Below are positions 37,327-45,060 of a stretch of DNA of 64,000 nt, piece after piece. The position numbers were made by a program, and so were the translations under genes. The DNA is from Deroplatys truncata (Eukaryota; Arthropoda; Insecta; Mantodea; Mantidae): NCBI GenBank assembly GCA_030765065.1, contig CM060990.1, forward strand, positions 459,194,321 through 459,258,320, read 5' to 3'. How positions within the stretch are numbered: the first letter of the stretch is position 1; every line of letters starts with the position of its first letter. The notes beneath the pieces are model-generated. The model saw nothing but the letters and a program-made list of their open reading frames with translations, made no database searches and was not told where the DNA came from.

Positions 37327-38417
37327 ATGGCAGGAATGAAAGATCTTTGGAGTAAGTCTGGAGAGGAAGCATACCACTACACCTACTACCATAAGCAAGA
37401 GTGCAATGAATTCACACATTCAATTGTCTGTAACATGTCCTCATATCATGACCAGATGTCTTCGAGAGAAATATGCACAGAGAACCGTCCAGTCTACAGA
37501 AGAAGGTACCTGTAAGTAGACCATTTTTATTCCTTTCTCGAGAATACTGTTCTACATTTAATGTTAAAAGGAAATTATGAACGTGTAACATGCTCATTCT
37601 TTCAGAGGAGGATATGCAGATGAGGAACAACATAGAGGCATGCATGATGTTGATGTCCTTGTAACCAACCATGCGGCCCAATACCATTCTGAATTTTGTA
37701 ATGGTCATACGCATGCAACTCTATGCGAGAAGCCAGAGGTGCAGGATCAAATGAAGTCGTACTTCCTGTGTGATGAAAACTGCGCCGTATTCTTACTCAG
37801 ACAGAGAAACCTAAGGTAAGTAGCATTGAAAATAACTATATGCTCTTACCCTGCACGGGATTGTAGAATATCTAATGTTTAAAAATCATTATAATTGTTC
37901 CAGAAATCGACAGACAACGTCTATCCCTAGAGAGTACACAGATGAAGTAGCTTTCCCGAATGCACCGCAGGTTTTGATGAGTTTGGATGACCAAGAGAGG
38001 TCAATCAATTTTTAAGTAGATGACGATCTACTCCAGGTGACTCCTGAACATTCACCAAGGAAGCGAGCAGGATTGCACAAGGCAATACAGTGAGTATTAG
38101 TTTCAAATCTATGAAAGAACACTCATGCTTAAATAAAGTGTAACCGCTACATCGCTCTATGCTATCTAACATGTGCAATTCATTTCAGGAGACTTGAGAT
38201 TCTATTTAAAAGAAAATTTTTTTCTAGTAGATGCAATATGTAATGTTTCAGGTCCGCTACTAAGTAGCCCACCAGGAGGAAGAACAATATAACCTGTGAA
38301 GATCTCCATAGGAGGCTGACACTATTGGAAGAGCGAATTACCCGCGCTAACACCCCGAAGAAGGATGCAACCAACCTCAATCGTGCTTCAAGGCGGCTAC
38401 ATCTCAAGAAGCAGTAG
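37327..38417 (+). pseudogene. Spliced Cys/His-rich Polinton protein, unknown function
   Basis: Exons 37327-37511, 37606-37815, 37904-38089 and a last exon from 38252 (or 38189). Introns 1 and 2 are 94 and 88 bp, each with GTAAGT donors and pyrimidine-CAG acceptors; the third donor is GTGAGT. All junctions keep frame. The protein has two related Cys/His modules: YHKQECN..THSIVC in exon 1 and YHSEFCN..THATLC in exon 2, both followed by a DQM motif. This suggests an internal duplication and perhaps a metal-binding fold. The last part is basic and helical. In-frame stops at 38013 (TAA) and, with the 38252 acceptor, 38265 (TAG) indicate decay. Family not recognised. Confidence 0.6.
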
Positions 38418-38823
38418 GGTCAATATAGAACTGTATTATGAAACCCCAGTGCTCATAAAAGAAACAGATAATTATAATTTCGTGTATATGTCAAAATATG
38501 ACTGGCAGATAATTCAAAAAAGTCTCACAGGATTCGAAACATATCTGAAAGTGAAGAAGTGTCCGAGCAGAGAGTATAGTGAACATATATTCTCCTATAA
38601 TATCATAGTGTTTATGGAAAGTGGAAAAATTTCTTTTGAATACTTCTTTAAATTACGTGAACTTTAGTTAAATTATAATGTACTATCGCTAATAAAAGGA
38701 CTCGAATCCTATATAGACAAACATCTGCAGAACCTATGTATTGTAAATGAAGTGACTTATGTAGGGACAAGGAGCTGGAGGAAGAAGACGCTGGAAATGT
38801 ACGATAAGAAAATAACGAAGTGA
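38365..38823 (+). pseudogene. Unknown Polinton protein, one internal TAG
   Basis: An open frame of 100 codons ends at a TAG (38665-38667), and the same frame continues for 51 more codons to TGA at 38823. The composition is charged and aromatic (YNFVYMSKYDW near the start; TYVGTRSWRKKTLEMYDKK near the end). The 5' part overlaps the last exon of the preceding gene in another frame, so the true start may be elsewhere. It converges tail-to-tail on the major capsid gene with only about 20 bases between stops. I do not recognise the family. A single nonsense mutation is the simplest reading. Confidence 0.45.
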
Positions 38824-38844
38824 ATGTGTCTTTTGTAACTTGTT

Positions 38845-38850
38845 TTTATT
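38845..38850 (-). terminator. Poly(A) signal overlapping the capsid gene stop
   Basis: On the minus strand the last codon and stop read GAA TAA and are followed by AAAC, so the stop codon is the centre of an AATAAA signal. Economical packing of this kind is usual in virus-like genomes. Confidence 0.55.
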
Positions 38851-40102
38851 CACGAAAAACTTCCTTACACTTGCTTATATCCTTCATGAAATAAATTAAA
38901 GACTGCATCACATGATTCAGGGGCTTGTATGCAAATACTTTGTCATGAATTATTAAGCAATACAAAGATGTCTGTGCAAGAATATTTGTACTAGTTTGAA
39001 CTTCCAGTCTAATATTGACAGCTCCATTTACAAACTCCTCAGGCTGATTTGAGCAGTCAGTGACAAATATCGGTGTATGTTTAAGAAAATCTTTTCTCCT
39101 CAATAAGGGATAATTCTCTTTCTAATAACAGGAACGTTGGAACTTTGAATACATTTCATATAACGCGGCAAATCTAGAGTTTCCAAAGTCCAAGTTCATG
39201 TCATGATAGTGATAACATTCACTGTTAAGGTAAGTCTCAAATTGGTTATGTTGTAATGATCAACTCGAAACAGTCTTTAGTTGCATTATTCGCTCTCGAA
39301 GTCTGCGCTCCTACAATAACAAATCTTGGTTTCTCGGGTCTCGATGCTGTTGCAACGTTCCAAGTAAATGATCTAGTTTGAGCTGTTGCAGGCTGAGTAT
39401 GCAGATCCATGCTTCGAAAGGCTATATGCAATGGCCTGTCTGACTTGACAATCCTAAGGATCTCCACCTTTTCACCTTCAGAAAGGCGTATTATAAGCAT
39501 CCGCCACTCGATACGTGTAAGTTTAACAGTAGTATTTTCTTCTCCTTCGGGTGCCAGAATACAGCTCTTAGAGTCCTTGGATCGAATGAGGACCAGCTCA
39601 AACTTTCTGTTGAGTATGAGGTCCTTGTGATCATCTGGAAATCCCAGAAGCATTGACAGCGGTAGTATAGCATTGAATGCTCCACTTGCCGGATGCACAA
39701 TATCCACATCTTCTCCGGGGTAGCACCATCCAGCATTGAATAAACGTTGGATTGCATAGGATTGAGTGCAGCATAGTTGCGCATAGTTGATGTAATCCCT
39801 GGAATTCTTGTTCTATCTATAGTGGATCCACTCATGTCCAATCGAATCTCGTCAAACATAAATGCAATAGCATTATTGGTGAACCTGGCTGTAGTAGTTG
39901 TTCCATTAGGTTTAGTAACAGATCCCTCAATGTAAAGATAACTCCGGTTAGGTAGAGTATATAAATCTTCAGCTTGTCAAGGGATTCTAATCCTATCATT
40001 CGCGTCTAGAGCCGATGTATTATACGGCAGAAACACATGCTCCTCTTCTTTAGCAATCTGGTCCTCGAATGTAGGTGTTTCCGTCACATTGAACATGTCC
40101 AT
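38846..40102 (-). pseudogene. Major capsid protein, double jelly-roll (degenerate)
   Basis: ATG at 40102-40100. The N-terminal part carries FTNNAIAFMFDEIRLDMSG and GITSTMRNYAAL; the middle (39707-39246) reads PLSMLLGFPDDHKDLILNRK and LTRIEWRM; the C-terminal part (39103-38846) reads PIFVTDCSNQPE and LYCLIIHDKVFAYKPL. These match the order of blocks in Polinton major capsid proteins (known family, recognised from memory). Reading requires frame changes near 39700 and in the 39190-39260 region, and stops occur near 39975 and 39125, so it is a pseudogene. The final TAA is part of a GAATAAAA poly(A) signal on the minus strand (38845-38850). Confidence 0.88.
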
Positions 40103-40224
40103 TACAGAATTATGAAGCCCCAAGCTTCAAGGAACCTCCTATGCTCGATGTTAACACACTGAGTGTCGCAGGTATTGTATGATGAATACGACGACGCGCG
40201 GACTTATTGTATCCTTGTAGGCAT

Positions 40225-40944
40225 CTTCTTCTGCTAAAATCTATTCCCATTTCGACGTATATGAAGCCTTATGCTTATATCCATGTTTCTAAAGTTGATT
40301 GGATAACCGTTCAGGTCGTTTACTCGAACAGTAATTTGGTCGATAAAGTTAGTGTCTATGATAAGCACGTAAATGGGATTTGAAGGTTCTTGCTAAATGT
40401 GATATCCAGGCGGAACAGAAGGGAAAAACTCATAGATCGACTGTCCGCTTTTACCGTCGATGTAAGAGCCTGTTGCAATATTACACTCGATTCGTATTAT
40501 GCTCACCTTAAGTATGTTTACTAGGAAATCAGATTCGGTCACTTGATTAGCAGGGAAGACTTTGCTTTCACTGAAGCCCAAAAGGGTTCCAATAGAGTAC
40601 TCCTTGGAAAAATCTACAGGAAAGCGACATTTAATTTCAGGCTTCATTGTATTATTATTCGGCCGAATAACGAAGACCTCCTCGTGTAATTGAAGCTTAT
40701 CTTTGATATTTGCATTAATATCAGCAATCTCATAAGTTCCATGAGGTATATCAATGACCTTAAGATCTTCATTGTACATGTAATGAAACTGGTTATTGCT
40801 ATGATCCACATTGGGAATAGAATAGAGGGTTTCAGAGTTCAATAGAGCGATCTCATAATATCCTTTAGGGTCGATCCTCAGAGGAGGATTCAGGTGCGTT
40901 GTAAGAACAGATTCATTACCACTAACAGCAATAGTGTAACTCAT
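40225..40944 (-). pseudogene. Minor capsid (penton-like) protein
   Basis: The ATG at 40944-40942 overlaps the stop of the protease gene (ATGA). About 183 codons are open, with SYTIAVSGNESVLTTHL, GYYEIALLNSETLYSIPNVD, SIGTLLGF and ECNIATGSY, then FFPSVPPGYHI before a TAG at 40393-40395. The same frame continues about 50 codons (VRVND, RNMDISIRLHI) to another stop near 40240. Single-jelly-roll Polinton penton proteins have the same blocks, including a C-terminal FR..(D/E)I..RLH motif. One internal nonsense codon therefore truncates an otherwise well-preserved gene. Confidence 0.85.
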
Positions 40945-41276
40945 TTTGAGATAAATTGTAAGCACAAGTGTCCCCAGATGACTGAGCTAAAACTCTGTAA
41001 CCTATCGGTATTATACATTAACCTAATACCACTGAGATACCTTTCTATCTCTTTAGGAGGCTTTAGGTTCCCAAAGCTATCGAAATAAAATGCAATGTTA
41101 CTCTCCTTCCTTAAAGCAACCCAATGGGTACCTTCATTCTCTGAAGAATCGAGATTGACGATATTCCTCTCATGGCGATGAGGCTTTGTACGAAGCTCAT
41201 CGATCATATATACACCTCTAAAATGCGGAATCTTTAAACGTCTAGCATACATGACGACGAGATCAATGTTACTCAA
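40941..41276 (-). CDS. Adenovirus-type cysteine protease (adenain-like)
   Basis: A 111-residue frame with the catalytic signatures of Polinton/adenovirus maturation proteases: His in GTHWVAL, Asp in YFDSFG, and Cys in WGHLCLQF (usually CGHxCLxF; the first Cys is Trp here, the nucleophile is kept). FRGVYMIDEL near the N-terminus also fits. In relatives it cleaves capsid precursors. The frame begins with TTG overlapping the TGA of the upstream PLA2 gene; the first ATG is eight codons later, so the original start codon may be lost. Its TGA overlaps the penton ATG. No internal stop is present. Confidence 0.88.
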   Translation of the reverse strand: MSNIDLVVMYARRLKIPHFRGVYMIDELRTKPHRHERNIVNLDSSENEGTHWVALRKESNIAFYFDSFGNLKPPKEIERYLSGIRLMYNTDRLQSFSSVIWGHLCLQFISK

Positions 41277-41911
41277 GACTTTTTCCGGGACAAGTATAGC
41301 CCACTTCCTGAGTTATTTGAATTGCCATTCTTGCTGTTGCGTCTCTTCTTTCTGGCATTCCTCGTCTTATTCTTCACTTGAAGACCTTTTCCTTTTGCTT
41401 CCATCTCTCTGTTATGTCTTGCCATTTCTGCAAGCTGTTTATCTGCAGCCTTTTTCTTATTCACTGCTGTGGCAAGTTGAGCTGCACCTCTAGCTGCAGC
41501 ACCTAGGGCTGCAATAATGAGTTTGAGAGGTAGAAATCCACCATGCTTCTTCTTCCTGTAGCCACCACCTACAGCCACGTTGCCCTTCATAATTGCTGTA
41601 ACTAGCCTGGCGGCCAACTTTTCTCCTAAAGTAGCATCCGATTGCTGTCCTCTTTTCCACGCCTTCTCGGCTAAGATATTATCGACTATATTTCTCGTAT
41701 CAGAGTCCCTGTGCTCAACGTAGGCGATGTCGTGCTGCTTACAGATTTCGTCTAATGGGTTAATTCCGGGGTCTCTGTGTAGGCATTTTGCCAACTTCGT
41801 TTCCGAACAGCAATATCTGTAGCCAGGTAAATGTGCTTCACACGGCAGCCAATTAATGAGAGAGTTAATTAACCCAGAGCCTCTTGAAATCTTAATTCTC
41901 CTAGCTTCCAT
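41273..41911 (-). CDS. PLA2-like / pX-like capsid-associated protein
   Basis: 212 residues from ATG at 41911. Residues about 29-65 form a parvovirus-VP1-type phospholipase A2 domain: LPGYRYCC, NPLDEICKQHDIAY with the catalytic His-Asp pair. The calcium loop, typically YxGPGT in the family, is here YRYCCSETK, so the Gly-Pro-Gly is lost. A Gly-rich, basic and Ala-rich hydrophobic stretch (GGGYRKKKHGGFLPLK, IIAALGAAARGAAQ) resembles adenovirus pX/pVI-like core peptides, and the tail is very basic. In relatives this protein is thought to help membrane penetration. The frame is intact; catalysis is doubtful. Confidence 0.85.
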   Translation of the reverse strand: MEARRIKISRGSGLINSLINWLPCEAHLPGYRYCCSETKLAKCLHRDPGINPLDEICKQHDIAYVEHRDSDTRNIVDNILAEKAWKRGQQSDATLGEKLAARLVTAIMKGNVAVGGGYRKKKHGGFLPLKLIIAALGAAARGAAQLATAVNKKKAADKQLAEMARHNREMEAKGKGLQVKNKTRNARKKRRNSKNGNSNNSGSGLYLSRKKS

Positions 41912-41943
41912 GATAGACTAGTCGACTTTAAGATAGTATTCGA

Positions 41944-41951
41944 CTTTTATA
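41944..41951 (-). promoter_or_regulatory. TATA box for the minus-strand capsid module
   Basis: TATAAAAG on the minus strand, 33 bases before the PLA2-like gene ATG, which implies a very short leader. The packaging ATPase starts 116 bases away in the opposite direction (its ATG at 42028 follows CTTTTTTATATTC), so this is a compact divergent promoter region. Confidence 0.5.
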
Positions 41952-42027
41952 CTCTCAAGCTACAATCTGAATTCCATGCTCACCTGATATATGCATTAAG
42001 CATGCTTTTTTATATTCACTTATTAAG

Positions 42028-42740
42028 ATGGAGCTCGTTAAGCGAGATTGCTCTCTGCCCATTCTGGTGCTAGATTTTGAAAGTGATTTTAGATGCAATC
42101 GCCATGGAAGGCTATTTCCCTCTTAGGTCAGAGCTATTATTCTAGGCTGCTCAAGCGTCGGAAAAACTAATGTATTACTGAATATGCTGCTTCATGCGAA
42201 TGGTTTACGCTTTGAAAACTTGTACATCTATTCAAAGTCCCTTTAACAGCCAAAGTATGAATATCTCATCAAGCTACCCGAAAACATTGAAGGGATAGAT
42301 GTGAACACTTATGAAGATGGAGAAAGTGTCTTACATCCCTTTGAATTTAAAGAAAACTCCATATTTATATTTGATAACATCATCACTGAAAAGCAGGAGA
42401 TGATCGCCTCTTTTACAGTATGGGTAGACACCGTAATGTGGACTCTATATATTTAGCACAGTCCTATGCTAAAGTACTGAAACATCTAAACAGAGATAAC
42501 ACGAACATGATTTTCTTCAAGCAACATAACTTAAACTTGAAACATATGTATGAAGACTATGTAAACACTGACATGTCATATAGTGAATCTAATGACCTGT
42601 GCAATGGTGTTTGGGAAAGTGTCTCGTAAGGAAGACCCTTTGTAGTGCTAGATCCTGAATTCTCTATACACGAGGGTCGATATAGGAACGGTTTCGATGT
42701 ATATATTAAAGTAGAAAAGAAAGAAAAGGATCATTCATAG
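42028..42740 (+). pseudogene. A32/FtsK-like genome-packaging ATPase (degenerate)
   Basis: Walker A GCSSVGKTN is followed by LLNMLLHANGLRFENLYIYSKSL, Walker B SIFIFDNI, then MGRHRNVDSIYLAQSYAKV, KQHNLNLKHMYEDYVNTDMSY and GRYRNGFD near the end. This is the block order of Polinton and NCLDV-type packaging ATPases, which pump DNA into capsids. Stops occur near 42126 (TAG), 42244 (TAA) and 42627 (TAA), and a frame change is needed at about 42415, so no full protein can be made. It ends at TAG 42740. Confidence 0.88.
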
Positions 42741-42747
42741 GTCAAAA

Positions 42748-43275
42748 TGAGTATTGACAGATCGGTTCACAGAGGAGTGCTCCAGTTAAAAGAGCACTTC
42801 ATCAATTCATCATAAACCGAGATGGAAAAGGAGACTATCAATTCAAGAACACGAGACCATGCATTGTTCATGATCCGAGGAAGACAATGACGCAAGCACT
42901 AAACCTTATGTTGATACACTTACGACCTCTACCGAAAATCGAATGCAGGAATTCCCCGAAAAAGTGGCATATCAGCGCATGGGTGAACTTGAAACTATGA
43001 TTAGGAATCACATTCATAAATCGCTAGATGGACAATACGAGGCTCTAATGAAATACATGGACAAACATGCACTTAAACGAGATGCTGGAAACATCATTAT
43101 TCTAGATACAATAAAAATGAAGATACCATTATCACCTCAGGAGAACTACAATGTACCGAATAGGAAATATGTATCGGACTATGTTAATGCAAGAACACCA
43201 GTGCTCGATTACGATGGGAACGCTTCCTTTCGAAAAAGAAGAATAAGAGAGATAGGAGACCCCATCGATGACTGA
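42748..43275 (+). pseudogene. Conserved unknown Polinton protein
   Basis: The ATG at 42748 opens MSIDRSVHRG; the next recognisable block (PVKRALHQFIINRDGKGDYQ, then NTRPCIVHDPRKTM) is in another frame, and the C-terminal block (MQEFPEKVAYQRMGELETMI to IREIGDPIDD) is open from 42943 to TGA 43275. At least two frameshifts therefore separate parts of one protein. It sits between the ATPase and a coiled-coil gene and overlaps the next ATG by 8 bases. From memory, comparable HQFIINRDGDY-type proteins occur downstream of the ATPase in insect Mavericks. Function unknown. Confidence 0.55.
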
Positions 43276-43644
43276 TACCGCAAGTGAAAGGTTTGTTCAA
43301 CACATTATTGGTAAAAACACAATGAAGCACAGCAAGTTCGAAACAGGAGACTAGCCTATAATGGAAGTGATATCACGGAAACAGTGGTGAAGCATATGGA
43401 AACTTTGGCGAGCCGACAGAGTTCCATGGATAAGCACTTGACGACAGCTCTGGATAGTGTGAATACTCTTAAATCACAGGTGAATGTTATAAATGTGATA
43501 TTACATCAAATGAAATGCCAACACGTTATTACCCTACAAACGAAGCCTTTCAGAGGGAGTTCACTAAGATACAAGTTAACATCGGGTCTCGAATACTACA
43601 AATCATCTGTAGACGGAGAGGTCATTGCATGCTATTTGACATGA
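43268..43644 (+). pseudogene. Small coiled-coil-like Polinton protein
   Basis: The ATG at 43268 opens MTDTASERFVQHIIGKN. A one-base shift near 43320 leads into NEAQQVRNRRLAYNGSDI and then into a frame open to TGA at 43644 with a heptad-like segment (MDKHLTTALDSVNTLKSQVNV). The start overlaps the stop of the preceding gene (ATGACTGA). It might be a trimeric fibre or stalk component, but that is only a guess from the coiled-coil pattern and position. Confidence 0.45.
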
Positions 43645-43693
43645 TCAATACCTCATTTTAAGAGCAGGTACATTATTTGTTATAAATAATAAA

Positions 43694-43828
43694 ATGATCG
43701 GAACCTTCCCTGCTCCTATTGCAAATGGAGATACGCTCACCTTCACTGCTCCGGCCAGTCGAGCAAAAGACGGCCATATTCTAAATATCGACTTTAAGAT
43801 AGCATATAAACTGACTCCAGCAGAATAG
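43694..43828 (+). CDS. Small hypothetical ORF, 44 residues
   Basis: ATG at 43694 opens MIGTFPAPIANGDTLTFTAP and ends at TAG 43828. In a shifted frame EELYIDANNKI follows directly, so the original gene may have been slightly longer and frameshifted. It lies in order within the ATPase-to-integrase gene array. Function unknown, and a chance frame cannot be excluded. Confidence 0.35.
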   Translation: MIGTFPAPIANGDTLTFTAPASRAKDGHILNIDFKIAYKLTPAE

Positions 43829-43895
43829 AAGAGCTATATATTGATGCGAATAACAAAATTTAAGGTCATTTCAAGATGACAGCGAGAGCATAAGA

Positions 43896-44601
43896 CTTAG
43901 GCTATAAGAGAAAAGTTACGTGCACTAAAAGGACAAAGTTTTGAGACCCAGAGAGTAATGAGTGAGGCTCTTCAGCCAGTAGCAGAACCGCTACATAATA
44001 TTCTGCAAATTCAGAAAAACAATAGTGATACTTCAAGCAAAGAGGAAAGTCAGAAAAAGAGTGATCCACTTAAAGAGGAGAAAGATGAAAATATCTTAAG
44101 TTTCCTGCGAAAGTTCGACGGAATGATAATGCATACGTTGCGAGATATGAAGATGGAAGCTATATGCTGGGGAACAAGATGAAGTACGAGTAGGTGATGA
44201 AACGTACGAGGTGACACTTGGATTGAGTGAACTCATCTTCAAGAGGATACCTAAAATGCATGTCTATACAGAAGGGGATCTGGATACATACAGCAAAATA
44301 CTGAATGCAACCCATGTTCATCGTAGAAACTACAGCAGACTCGGGAAACTGAGATCAGTCAATTCATACAAGTATAAAAGCACTATACGGCCTTTGGTGA
44401 CGAAACACAAGGGTTTAGGCTTGCAGTGGAAGGAGCATCGACCTGATACGAGGCAAGACTAATATCTATTGGAACGACCCTAATGACCTTGTGAATCGTT
44501 TGAGACTTCTCATTGCCTCCAGAGACGCCGGAAATAATAATCATACACAAGAAATTGACGAAATTATTCATGAACTGAAATCGGCTAGGATTATAGCATG
44601 A
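43896..44601 (+). pseudogene. Conserved unknown Polinton protein preceding the integrase
   Basis: The N-terminal part is AIREKLRALKGQSFETQ running into the frame open from 43958 to 44182 (LQPVAEPLHNIL, a Lys/Glu/Ser-rich linker, FLRKFD). The middle (44211-44462) has LGLSELIFKRIPKMHVYTEG and YSKILNATHVHRRNYS. The C-terminal part in a third frame has YWNDPNDLVNRLRLLIASRDAG and IDEIIHELKSARII, ending at TGA 44601, whose TGA overlaps the integrase ATG (ATGA). The DPNELVDRLRLLIAS-type block is a signature I associate with a conserved insect Maverick protein of unknown function. Two frameshifts make it a pseudogene. Confidence 0.6.
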
Positions 44602-45060
44602 CGGTGAAGCAAGATATAGCAAGACAGCTCCATGCTGCCGCCCGAAGAAACTTCTTGCGTCGAAAGATCGTTAGCAAAGGTCTGCCTGATCTTGGGCAAA
44701 TCTATTTGGTTGAGATGATACCCCATGTAAAGCTCAGCAGGAATTTCAAATATATCCTGATTGCAGTCAACTTCTGCTCTAAAATGACTTATCAAAGTAA
44801 TTAAAGGACAAGTCAGGACTACAGGTTACAAAGGCCATGGAAGGTATACTAAAAGATACGGAAACGCCACCCAAAAATATACAGAGTAATAATGGAAAAG
44901 AATTTTATAACAAACACTTTAAAAATAAAATGGAAAAGTATGTCAATCACTACATATACTAATGTGAAGGCTGCAGCTATTGATCACCTAATAATAACTT
45001 TAAAGTATATGATGTATCGGGAGTTTCTAGCTCAAGGATCATACAAGTGGCTAGATCTGC

